Assembly: GCA_021770065.1 (NCBI GenBank)
Contig: JAETRR010000041.1
Coordinates: 1 to 35,656, forward strand
Length of the DNA: 35,656 bases
Direction of reading: 5' to 3'
From: Lachnoclostridium sp.
Lineage (GTDB): Bacteria > Bacillota > Clostridia > Lachnospirales > Lachnospiraceae
Part shown: in pieces, positions 17,498 through 24,269 of the stretch
Layout of the letters: each line of letters begins with the position of its first letter
How positions within the stretch are numbered: the stretch's first letter is position 1
Program-made: the position numbers and the translations under genes
The notes under the pieces: model-generated
Databases searched by the model: none
What the model was told of the DNA's origin: nothing
Seen by the model: only the letters and a program-made list of their open reading frames with translations

Positions 17498-17581
17498 AAA
17501 GGTTATCTCCTCCTTATTGTAATGATTATTGAAAGGTTCTACAGTTAAAGCAAACTAATGCCTGTATGTCCGCTGAGATTC

Positions 17582-17610
17582 TCGCAGAATGGCCAAATCT
17601 GCGAAAATCC
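17582..17610 (-). repeat. Left inverted repeat, recombinase core-site-like
   Basis: The repeat contains its own dyad: arms TCGCAGA (17582-17588) and TCTGCGA (17598-17604) around the 9-base asymmetric centre ATGGCCAAA, followed by AAATCC. Two short inverted arms around a short asymmetric spacer are the form of a simple tyrosine recombinase crossover site. It is nested inside a further inverted pair, AATGCCTG (17557-17564) and CAGGCATT (17628-17635), one arm of which lies outside the segment. It is 84 bases from the pelD start. Confidence 0.8.
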
Positions 17611-17638
17611 TCATTTTCCCCGCAATGCAGGCATTTTC

Positions 17639-18808
17639 TTAAGCTGCGCGACCACAAATCTGACCATAAAAATCTGAAAGCGCCCCAATCTGTTTTCTCT
17701 TTGAATCCATAGTCGGATGGACATAGCGGTTCAGGGTAATCTTCACATCGGAATGCCCCAGAATCTCGCTCAACGTTTTCACGTCCGTGCCGTTCTCAAC
17801 GCAGTTTGTGGCAAATGTATGACGGAGGGTATGGAAGGTCCTGCTTTCAATCCCGGCCTCTTTCAGGATCTTTTTGAATCGGTACTGCATCGTTCTGGGA
17901 TCCAATGCCTTCTCCCCTCCAAATACATACAGATGTTCTCCTTTGAATTGAGAAAGAATCTGCAAAAGTTCCTGTGTCAGAGGGATCGTCCTTTTAGAGC
18001 TTTCGCTTTTGGGGGTTGTTTCCAACAGGATAGTTTTCGTCATGTGTCCCGGCACGGCGATGCGCTGCACAGTACGGTTTACTGTCAGGGCCTTTCCCTC
18101 AAAGTCAATATCCTCCCATCGAAGCGCACACAATTCCCCAAGCCGCAGCCCGGTGTAGAGGCACAGCAGCACCTCAGCCATGAATTTATCCATCTGCCTG
18201 TAGATGGATTCAAGAAGCAGCGCCTGCTCTGCCCTTGAAAATGTCCCGATTGTCTTTTTCTGTGCCTTCACTGCCGGGTGCTCCAGCATCGGAATGCCTG
18301 TCAGATAATGCCTGTTTGCAAAGGCAAGAATTTGATTGGCAACGCAAATGAGGCTTTTTTGCAGGCTTTCCGACAGGCCTTCCCCTGATAAGTGGTCAAA
18401 AATCTTTTCACACAGTTCCTGTGCCATGCCTGCAGAAAGCCGGCATGAGCCGACGGTATCGGCAAGATGCGTCCGATAAACGGTATCATACTTTATGTAA
18501 GTGGAGTATTTCCGTCTTCCGGAAAGCTCCGCAAGCCACTCACCGGCAGCCTTTGAGAACAGGACTGCACCGCCATTCCTGTCCGCGCTGTTTCGGCTAC
18601 CGGTTTCAGTTTCGGCTGCCGGTTCATTCTCCGCGCCTTGACAGGCTGTGCCGAGTCTGGCTGCGAAAAGCTTTTCCTTTGCTTCCCCATAGTCCCTGCC
18701 GTATACAGAGCGGTAAATAAATTTCCCTCTGTTTTCGTCAAACGCCTTATAACGGCCTTCCCATCTGCCGTCTGTCCTCTTTCTGATGTTTTCTCCGTGC
18801 CTTGCCAT
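17639..18808 (-). CDS. Tyrosine-type site-specific recombinase (integrase / invertase candidate)
   Basis: 389 residues, full length. The N-terminus (GRWEGRYKAFDENRGKF) resembles the arm-type DNA-binding domain of Tn916-like integrases. A core-binding domain follows (about 85-180), then the catalytic domain with all expected residues: Arg222 (TGLRLGEL), Lys267 (TPKSESSKR), His326 and Arg329 (HTLRHTFA), His352 (GHSDV) and nucleophile Tyr362 (NRYVHP). It cuts and rejoins DNA through a phosphotyrosine. No excisionase, relaxase or other transfer genes accompany it. Perfect 29-bp inverted repeats flank the gene. GGAGGAG precedes the ATG at 18808. No strong promoter for it was found on its own strand. 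Confidence 0.93.
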   Translation of the reverse strand: MARHGENIRKRTDGRWEGRYKAFDENRGKFIYRSVYGRDYGEAKEKLFAARLGTACQGAENEPAAETETGSRNSADRNGGAVLFSKAAGEWLAELSGRRKYSTYIKYDTVYRTHLADTVGSCRLSAGMAQELCEKIFDHLSGEGLSESLQKSLICVANQILAFANRHYLTGIPMLEHPAVKAQKKTIGTFSRAEQALLLESIYRQMDKFMAEVLLCLYTGLRLGELCALRWEDIDFEGKALTVNRTVQRIAVPGHMTKTILLETTPKSESSKRTIPLTQELLQILSQFKGEHLYVFGGEKALDPRTMQYRFKKILKEAGIESRTFHTLRHTFATNCVENGTDVKTLSEILGHSDVKITLNRYVHPTMDSKRKQIGALSDFYGQICGRAA

Positions 18809-18914
18809 TCTTCTCTCCTCCGTTTTTTGTCTTGTGTTTGTCTGTTGGGGGGTACCATAAAGCTGACCACAAATCCGCCTGCCCTTTTTGTTTTTCCCTG
18901 TAAGAAGTTTTTAA

Positions 18915-18938
18915 TTTCCGCACAAAAATGTGCGGAAA
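18915..18938. promoter_or_regulatory. Strong hairpin in the recombinase gene leader
   Basis: TTTCCGCACA (18915-18924) pairs with TGTGCGGAAA (18929-18938) around a loop of four A (minus strand: four T). It lies about 110 bases upstream of the recombinase start. No long T-run follows on either strand, so it is a folding element or a protein-binding dyad rather than an obvious terminator. Confidence 0.5.
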
Positions 18939-18998
18939 CACCTCGCGGAATAGTGGCATGTGAACAGTAACAAAAATGCCGTTCTCTCATGGCGAGTA

Positions 18999-19027
18999 TT
19001 GCAATTATGCCGTAAACGGTGTAAAAT
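18999..19027 (+). promoter_or_regulatory. Outward-facing sigma-A-like promoter inside the invertible segment
   Basis: On the plus strand TTGCAA (18999-19004) and TAAAAT (19022-19027) are 17 bases apart, the ideal spacing. Transcription would start near 19034, cross the right repeat and run into iadA. After inversion of the segment the same promoter would face pelD across the other repeat. The boxes are seen; activity is not tested. Confidence 0.6.
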
Positions 19028-19065
19028 GAAAAATATATTTGAAAAACCGTTTCCTGCTGTCATTT

Positions 19066-19094
19066 GGATTTTCGCAGATTTGGCCATTCTGCGA
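19066..19094 (+). repeat. Right inverted repeat, recombinase core-site-like
   Basis: Exact reverse complement of the left repeat over 29 bases: GGATTT, arm TCGCAGA (19072-19078), centre, arm TCTGCGA (19088-19094). Sequence identity stops at both edges, so the match is limited to the site itself. That is the pattern of two recombination sites rather than of a larger duplication. Confidence 0.8.
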
Positions 19095-19151
19095 AAAACA
19101 GAAGGTTCTTTTTGTCCTTTTTGTGTTTCCGGCATCCATATGCCAGGAAGG

Positions 19152-19256
19152 AGCTGTCTCAGTAAGCTGGCAGACTTTTCCGATATCCGGTGTCCGGCTA
19201 TGCACAAGCCATCCGAACACAGGATCCGGAAATGGCTGCCGGCTTATTGTAGTTTC
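19152..19256. repeat. Long imperfect palindrome upstream of iadA, first copy of a repeat family
   Basis: The stretch folds on itself: AAGCTGGCAGAC...TTTTCCG on the left pairs with CCGGAAA...GGCTGCCGGCTT on the right, with ATCCGGTGTCCGG opposite CCGAACACAGGAT inside. It shares GCAGACTTTTC and GATATCCGGTGT (19170-19195) and TCCGAA-ACAGGAT with the second copy at 21994-22128. A small hairpin (GGCAT-4-ATGCC, near 19131) precedes it. It sits in the untranslated leader between the switch and iadA, and could act as an attenuator. The form suggests a MITE-like intergenic repeat. Confidence 0.65.
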
Positions 19257-19277
19257 GCCAAAGAGGAGGGAACATCT

Positions 19278-20450
19278 ATGCTCAAGCTCATCAAAGGAGC
19301 CCTGGTATACGCACCGGAATACCTGGGAACACAAGATATTTTGATTGCAGACTCCCGTATTCTGAAAATCGACAGGGATATTCCAGCAGAAGAGGCCTAC
19401 GATGTAGAGGTTCTCGACGGAACGGGCAAGCTTCTGTTTCCGGGATTTATTGACAGCCACGTTCACATTCTGGGCGGAGGAGGCGAGGGCGGCTACCATA
19501 CCCGGACACCGGAGATCATGCTGACTGATATCACCATGGGAGGCGTTACTACGGTAGTCGGATGTCTGGGGACAGACGGAACCACCCGGAGCATGGCTTC
19601 CCTGCTGGCTAAAGCCCGGGGGCTTGAGGAAGAAGGGATTTCTGCTTATATTTATACGGGCTCTTATCAGATCCCGGTGCGGACGCTGACCGGCAGTATT
19701 GTGGATGATCTGATTCTCATTGACAAAGTTATAGGCTGCGGCGAGATTGCCATATCGGATCACCGTTCCTCCCAGCCCACCCGCGAGGAATTTGCCCGTA
19801 TCGCAGGGGATACCCGGACCGGAGGTATTCTTTCCGGGAAAGCCGGCCTGGTGAATATTCATATGGGCGACGGTCCGCGGATGCTGTCCTATCTCCGCTA
19901 TGTGGCAGAGGAGACAGAAATACCTCCCTCCAATATGCTTCCCACCCATATCAACCGGAGTACACGGCTGTTAAAAGATGGTATCGACTATGCCAGATCC
20001 CTGGGAGGATATGTTGATTTGACTACCAGCTCTGACCCGGATTATCTGGAAGAGGATGAAGTAAAGGCAAGTACCGGCCTCCGCCTTATGCTGGAGCAGG
20101 GGGTTCCCGAGCACCAGATCACATTTTCCTCTGACGGACAGGGAAGCATACCTGTCTTTGACAGGGACGGCGTTTTTCTCGGTCTGGGTGTGGGAAAAGT
20201 AACTTCACTGTACCGCGAAGTGCGGGATGCCATTCTTACGGAAAAAGTAGATATTACAAAGGCCCTGAAACCTGTGACTGAGAATCCGGCATCTCTGCTG
20301 AAGTTAAACCGCAAAGGACGGATTGCCCCGGGAAAGGACGCGGATTTGGTACTCGCAGAGAAAAACAGCCTTAACATCCACACAGTTCTGGCCAAAGGAC
20401 AGATTATGATCCGGGAAGGCTGCGTAGTCAGAAAAGGTACATTTGAGTAA
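19278..20450 (+). CDS. iadA: Isoaspartyl dipeptidase-like metallohydrolase (IadA family)
   Basis: 390 residues, the normal IadA length. An amidohydrolase-superfamily enzyme that would split beta-aspartyl dipeptides formed when proteins age. Metal-site motifs are HVH (His61, His63), NIHMGDG, LPTHINRS and the catalytic Asp in FSSDGQGS. AISDHRSS is also typical. At the position where I recall E. coli IadA having the carboxylated bridging Lys (VKCAISDHRS), this protein has Glu156 (GEIAISDHRS). I chose ATG at 19278 with GAGGAGGG 7 bases upstream; the longer open frame starts in the recombinase leader. It is followed 24 bases later by a transporter gene, suggesting peptide uptake and use. Confidence 0.88.
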   Translation: MLKLIKGALVYAPEYLGTQDILIADSRILKIDRDIPAEEAYDVEVLDGTGKLLFPGFIDSHVHILGGGGEGGYHTRTPEIMLTDITMGGVTTVVGCLGTDGTTRSMASLLAKARGLEEEGISAYIYTGSYQIPVRTLTGSIVDDLILIDKVIGCGEIAISDHRSSQPTREEFARIAGDTRTGGILSGKAGLVNIHMGDGPRMLSYLRYVAEETEIPPSNMLPTHINRSTRLLKDGIDYARSLGGYVDLTTSSDPDYLEEDEVKASTGLRLMLEQGVPEHQITFSSDGQGSIPVFDRDGVFLGLGVGKVTSLYREVRDAILTEKVDITKALKPVTENPASLLKLNRKGRIAPGKDADLVLAEKNSLNIHTVLAKGQIMIREGCVVRKGTFE

Positions 20451-20474
20451 AAAGGGATAGGAGAGAGAAAAATT

Positions 20475-21983
20475 ATGAATGAGAAAAAAAGAAAGCTGCA
20501 GATGCCCCATACCTATGTGATTATTTTCTTTGTCATCCTCTTTGCGGCGGTTCTGACCATGTTCGTTCCGCTGGGGCAGTATGAAACAAAGGATATCACT
20601 TACATGCAGAATGGGGAGGAAAAGTCCCGGACCGTACTGGATCCGGACAGCTTCCAATATGCAGTGGATGAGAACGGTAATAAGATTACGCAGACTGCTC
20701 CGCTTTTCGGAACCGAAGACTTCGGCGGGCAGGGTATCCTCAACTACGTGTTCGAAGGACTTACTGTAGGTGACAAATGGGGCTCTGCCGTGGGCATCGT
20801 AGCTTTCATCCTGGTTATCGGCGGTGCCTTCGGTATTGTTCTGAAAACCGGAGCTGTGGATCAGGGAATCCTGGCAATGATTGAGAAAACAAAAGGAGCG
20901 GAAAAATTCCTGATTCCTGTTCTGTTCGTCCTTTTTTCCCTGGGCGGTGCAGTCTTCGGTATGGGCGAGGAGGCTATCCCCTTTGCCATGATTCTGACTC
21001 CCATGTTTATCGCCATGGGTTATGATGCAGTAGTAGGTGTCTGTGTGACCTACTGCGCAACCCAGATCGGCTTCGGCGCTTCCTGGATGAATCCTTTCAG
21101 TCTGGCTATCGCCCAGGGAATCGCAGAGATCCCCGTTTTATCCGGCGCAGGCTTTCGTATTGTGCTCTGGTTCTTATTTACCGGAATCGGAGCCGGATTT
21201 ACTATGTTCTATGCCGCCAGAATCAAAAAAGACCCCAAAGCTTCCGTGGCCTATGACAGTGACGCCGCTTACCGGAATGAATTTAAAGAAGACAGTGCCA
21301 AAGCCGACTTCCGGCTGGGGCATAAGCTTATCTTACTGGTGATCCTGGCCACTATAATCTGGACTGTCTGGGGCGTGGTGGAAAAAGGCTTCTATATTCC
21401 GGAGATTGCATCCCAGTTCTTTGTGATGGGTCTGGTATCCGGTATCATTGCCGTGATCTTTAAACTGAACGATATGCGTGTGAATGACATCGCTTCCTCA
21501 TTCCAGAGCGGGGCGGCCGACCTGGTGGGTGCGGCTCTCGTCGTTGGTATGGCGCAGGGAATTATCATTATCCTGGGAGGAACGGATCCTTCCTCTCCAA
21601 CAGTACTCAATACCATCCTTCACGCTATCAGCAGCAGTATGCAGGGCCTCCCTGCAGTGATCTCCGCATGGCTGATGTACGTGTTCCAGACGGTATTCAA
21701 CTTCTTCGTGGTTTCCGGTTCCGGACAGGCAGCCCTTACGATGCCGATTATGGCGCCTCTTTCGGATCTGGTGGGCGTATCCCGTCAGACTGCCGTACTG
21801 GCCTTCCAGCTGGGAGATGCTTTTTCCAATCTGATCGTGCCTACCTCCGGATGTCTTCTGGGAACTCTCGGCGTTGCCAAGCTTGAATGGGGCAAATGGG
21901 CGAAATTCCAGATTAAGATGCAGGGAGTTTTATTTGCGAGTGCTTCGATCGTGATGATTATTGCGGTTTTGATTCATTTTTAA
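20475..21983 (+). CDS. YfcC-family transporter (DcuC/ArcD-like superfamily)
   Basis: 502 residues with about 12 membrane helices. The N-terminus MPHTYVIIFFVILFAAVLTM followed by FVPLGQYE is the usual opening of YfcC-type carriers, and VFGMGEEAIPFAMIL, the GFGASWMNPFSLAIAQGIAE region and VVSGSGQAALTMPIMAPLSD are conserved family segments. Members are predicted secondary carriers for basic amino acids, peptides or C4-dicarboxylates. The partner iadA gene points to a dipeptide or amino-acid substrate here; this is inference. A long palindrome follows its stop codon. Confidence 0.85.
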   Translation: MNEKKRKLQMPHTYVIIFFVILFAAVLTMFVPLGQYETKDITYMQNGEEKSRTVLDPDSFQYAVDENGNKITQTAPLFGTEDFGGQGILNYVFEGLTVGDKWGSAVGIVAFILVIGGAFGIVLKTGAVDQGILAMIEKTKGAEKFLIPVLFVLFSLGGAVFGMGEEAIPFAMILTPMFIAMGYDAVVGVCVTYCATQIGFGASWMNPFSLAIAQGIAEIPVLSGAGFRIVLWFLFTGIGAGFTMFYAARIKKDPKASVAYDSDAAYRNEFKEDSAKADFRLGHKLILLVILATIIWTVWGVVEKGFYIPEIASQFFVMGLVSGIIAVIFKLNDMRVNDIASSFQSGAADLVGAALVVGMAQGIIIILGGTDPSSPTVLNTILHAISSSMQGLPAVISAWLMYVFQTVFNFFVVSGSGQAALTMPIMAPLSDLVGVSRQTAVLAFQLGDAFSNLIVPTSGCLLGTLGVAKLEWGKWAKFQIKMQGVLFASASIVMIIAVLIHF

Positions 21984-21993
21984 GGATCAAAAA

Positions 21994-22128
21994 GAGGCTG
22001 TCGGAAAAATAAAGCAGCAGACTTTTCTGATATCCGGTGTACGGCTGTCTGCGCACAGAGCAGAATGTGCAAAAACTGTCCGAATACAGGATATAAAAAA
22101 GTCTGCTGTCTCATTTTCCGACGGCTTT
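21994..22128. repeat. 135-bp imperfect palindrome between convergent genes, second copy of the repeat family and probable bidirectional terminator
   Basis: GCTGTCGGAAAA (21997-22008) pairs with TTTTCCGACGGC (22114-22125). Further in, CAGCAGACTTTT pairs with AAAGTCTGCTG, and GATATCCGGTGTACGG faces CCGAATACAGGATAT. The inner loop has a second stem with GCGCAC and TGTGCA. It starts 10 bases after the yfcC stop and ends 8 bases before the rbsK stop on the other strand, so it would end transcripts from both sides. It is related to the palindrome at 19152-19256, bracketing the two-gene unit. Confidence 0.75.
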
Positions 22129-22136
22129 TCTATTTC

Positions 22137-23033
22137 TTATCTGCCGGCAACTTCCTCCATCACCGGAATAGACGGTACTGCGCCGCTTCTGGATACTGCA
22201 ATAGATGCCGCTTTTGCCGCAAGCTCCAGGCTCTTCTCTATCTCATACCCATTCATCAGGCCAAACACAAAATAGCCCGTAAAGGTATCGCCGGCCGCCG
22301 TTGTATCTACTGCCTTTACCGGGAAGCACTTCTGATAATACCGCTTTTCCTCTCCCCCGTAAAACGCTCCCTTATCTCCCATGGTAAGCACCACCTGAGC
22401 CTTCGGGTATACCTTCAGAATCGCATCTACCAGCCTGTTCCCATCCTCTTCCGTCTCAAAATCTTTTCCTGCCAGCAGCCTGCCCTCAATCTCATTCACA
22501 AGGAATACCGATACCTTGGACATATCACAGCTGTCCAGCCCGTCATCAAAGGGCGAAGGATTCAGAATAATCTTCATTCCCTTCTCATAAGCTTTATCTA
22601 TGATATAATCCAGAAGATTCGTCTCGTTCTGAAGAATCAGAAAATCGTCTGCCCCGAAGTCTGCCAGCACTTCGTCCACATATTCTTTCGTGAACATCCG
22701 GTTGCTTCCCCCGTACAGAAGAATACAGTTCTGGGCATTGTCATCTACCTGTATAATGGTATGGCCGCTTTTCCCGTCCATCACGCGGATAAAATCCGTA
22801 TTCACATGATTTTCCTTACATATGTCCAGAAGAAACTGTCCGTCGTCCTTCCCCACCATACCGGCATGATAGATCTCTGCCCCGGCTCTTGCCGCCGCAA
22901 TGGACTGGTTCATTCCCTTCCCTCCGGCAAATACCTCCATGCCATAGGACTGCTGGGTCTCTCCCGGACGCATGATATGCGCCACCCGGTACACATAGTC
23001 TACATTCAGCGAACCAAAATTTAATACACGCAT
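22137..23033 (-). CDS. rbsK: Ribokinase (PfkB family)
   Basis: 298 residues. Both PfkB signatures are present: the N-terminal substrate-side motif FAGGKGMNQSIAAARAG (about 36-52) and the C-terminal DTTAAGDTFTGYFVFGL with the catalytic Asp (about 243). NPSPFDDG and FLVNEIEG fit ribokinase. It would phosphorylate ribose or a related sugar at O5. It is the last gene of the aldonate operon but has its own promoter candidate. It could also use the free ribose made by the nucleoside hydrolase encoded at 7973-8875; that link is inference. Confidence 0.85.
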   Translation of the reverse strand: MRVLNFGSLNVDYVYRVAHIMRPGETQQSYGMEVFAGGKGMNQSIAAARAGAEIYHAGMVGKDDGQFLLDICKENHVNTDFIRVMDGKSGHTIIQVDDNAQNCILLYGGSNRMFTKEYVDEVLADFGADDFLILQNETNLLDYIIDKAYEKGMKIILNPSPFDDGLDSCDMSKVSVFLVNEIEGRLLAGKDFETEEDGNRLVDAILKVYPKAQVVLTMGDKGAFYGGEEKRYYQKCFPVKAVDTTAAGDTFTGYFVFGLMNGYEIEKSLELAAKAASIAVSRSGAVPSIPVMEEVAGR

Positions 23034-23064
23034 TCCTGTATTCCTCCTAACATTTCTTAAGACA

Positions 23065-23093
23065 ACACTACCATATCACAGCCCCATTGTCAA
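23065..23093 (-). promoter_or_regulatory. Candidate internal promoter of rbsK
   Basis: On the minus strand a perfect TTGACA (23093-23088) is followed after 17 bases by TAGTGT (23070-23065). The -10 box is weak. It lies in the 62-base gap between kdgK and rbsK and would let ribokinase be made apart from the rest of the operon. Confidence 0.5.
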
Positions 23094-23095
23094 AC

Positions 23096-24193
23096 CTATC
23101 TCTGCACCCTGGCACCGGCACCGCCCATAACGGCTTCCACTTCTTTCCTGCTGGCCATCGTCGTATCTCCGGGCGTAGTCATAGCCAGAGCGCCATGAGC
23201 CGCGCCATAATTAACGGCAAGCTCCGGGTCTCCCGTAGTCATCAGACCGTAGATGAGACCGCTGGCAAAGGAATCACCGCCTCCTACCCGATCCAGAATC
23301 TCCAGTCCCTTATAATCTTTAGACTTATAGATCTCCCCGTCCGCCCAGCAGATAGCGCTCCAGTCATTGACTGTTGCTGTCTTCACCTGCCGGAGGGTAG
23401 TGGCCACCGCCTTAAAGTTCGGATAGGTCCTGGCCGCCTCATTGATCATTTTCCGGTAACCGTCCAGATTAAGCTCCTTTAAATTTTCGTCATTTCCTTC
23501 CACTTCCAGTCCCAGGCAGGCAGTGAAGTCCTCCTCATTTCCAATCATCACATCCACATACCGCGCTGCCTCTTTGTTGACCTCCTGTGCCTTTGCCTTT
23601 CCTCCGATAGCGCTCCACATGGAAGGACGGTAATTCAGATCGTAGGATACAATTGTGCCGTATTTTTTTGCCGTCTTAATTGCGGAAAGCACCGTCTCAC
23701 AGGACTGTTCCGATAAAGCAGCGTAGATTCCGCCCGTATGCAGCCAGCGGACCCCGAGCTCTCCGAAAATGTAATCAAAATCAAAATCCTCCGGTGATGC
23801 CTTGGATATTGCCGTGTTGGCTCTGTCGGAGCATCCAACTGCCCCGCGGATTCCGAATCCCCTTTCCGTAAAATTAATTCCGTTTCTGCATATGCGGCCT
23901 ATTCCGTCTGTTTTCATCCATTTGATAAGAGATGTGTCAACACCGCCCTGGAGAATAAAGTCCTCCATAAGCATTCCCACCTCGTTATCGGCAAAGGCAG
24001 TAATTACTGCCGTATTCATCCCAAAACATCTGCGAAGCCCACGGATTACATTGTACTCTCCGCCGCCTTCCCATGCACGAAAAGAACGTGCCGTGCGGAT
24101 GCGGCCCTCGCCCGGATCAAGACGCAGCATGACTTCTCCCAGGGCTGCCGCATCAAATCTGCATTCCTCTTTTGGTCTCACATTTAAATCCAT
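23096..24193 (-). CDS. kdgK: 2-dehydro-3-deoxygluconokinase (KDG kinase, PfkB family)
   Basis: 365 residues, a PfkB-family kinase longer than typical KDG kinases. Motifs are AALGEVMLRLDPGEG near 16, FRAWEGGGEYNVIRGLRRCF (substrate side) and the C-terminal DRVGGGDSFASGLIYGL with the catalytic Asp. It would make 2-dehydro-3-deoxy-6-phosphogluconate (KDPG) from KDG, the substrate of the aldolase encoded just upstream. Together with the dehydratase this gives the semi-phosphorylative Entner-Doudoroff route. GGAGGAG precedes the ATG. Its leader carries a short hairpin block also found before eda. Confidence 0.87.
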   Translation of the reverse strand: MDLNVRPKEECRFDAAALGEVMLRLDPGEGRIRTARSFRAWEGGGEYNVIRGLRRCFGMNTAVITAFADNEVGMLMEDFILQGGVDTSLIKWMKTDGIGRICRNGINFTERGFGIRGAVGCSDRANTAISKASPEDFDFDYIFGELGVRWLHTGGIYAALSEQSCETVLSAIKTAKKYGTIVSYDLNYRPSMWSAIGGKAKAQEVNKEAARYVDVMIGNEEDFTACLGLEVEGNDENLKELNLDGYRKMINEAARTYPNFKAVATTLRQVKTATVNDWSAICWADGEIYKSKDYKGLEILDRVGGGDSFASGLIYGLMTTGDPELAVNYGAAHGALAMTTPGDTTMASRKEVEAVMGGAGARVQR

Positions 24194-24201
24194 AATCTTA
24201 C

Positions 24202-24242
24202 TCCTCCTATTAAAAATCGCTGCGCGATGGCACTAAAGGGTA
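24202..24242 (-). repeat. Intercistronic repeat before kdgK (copy of 24918-24958)
   Basis: About 40 bases, from CCCTTTAGTGC through the small hairpin ATCGC-3-GCGAT (24216-24228) to the TAGGAGGA ribosome binding site, are nearly identical to the block before eda. Two genes of the same operon thus share a copied leader. It may help fix expression ratios or mark a past duplication. Confidence 0.7.
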
Positions 24243-24269
24243 AAGCCGCTTCGACACACCGACTTTACC
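24239..24269 (-). promoter_or_regulatory. Ten-bp hairpin over the eda stop codon
   Basis: GGTAAAGCCG (24239-24248) pairs with CGACTTTACC (24260-24269), with one wobble on the RNA. It covers the stop codon of eda. No T-run follows, so it is more likely an mRNA processing or stability element than a terminator. Confidence 0.5.

Larger units (their letters stand above)
17582..19094. mobile_element. Putative invertible segment: tyrosine recombinase gene between perfect 29-bp inverted repeats
   Basis: The 29 bases at 17582-17610 recur as an exact reverse complement at 19066-19094. Between them lie one intact recombinase gene, a hairpin and an outward promoter, with no other cargo. The pel operon leads away from the left end and iadA-yfcC from the right end. 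Inversion between inverted sites by a tyrosine recombinase is well known for phase switches. That this segment inverts is inferred. Alternatives are a minimal transposable element with terminal inverted repeats, or a decayed integrative element. Confidence 0.65.

Noticed and set aside
17498..17638. c-di-GMP riboswitch before pelD
   Set aside because: The leader has no GEMM-like conserved core; the only strong structure is the recombinase site itself.
17639..18808. Recombinase as remnant of a large integrative element (Tn916-like)
   Set aside because: No excisionase, relaxase, type IV secretion or cargo genes are near, and the flanking repeats are inverted and immediately next to the gene, unlike direct att repeats. 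Not fully excluded.
18960..19277. In-frame N-terminal extension of IadA by 106 residues
   Set aside because: It runs back through the right recombination repeat and the palindrome, has no ribosome binding site, and has no counterpart in the 390-residue family; the ATG at 19278 has a strong site.
22065..23024. 319-codon plus-strand frame opposite rbsK
   Set aside because: Antisense to a clear ribokinase; its composition shows no protein family and it begins inside the terminator palindrome.
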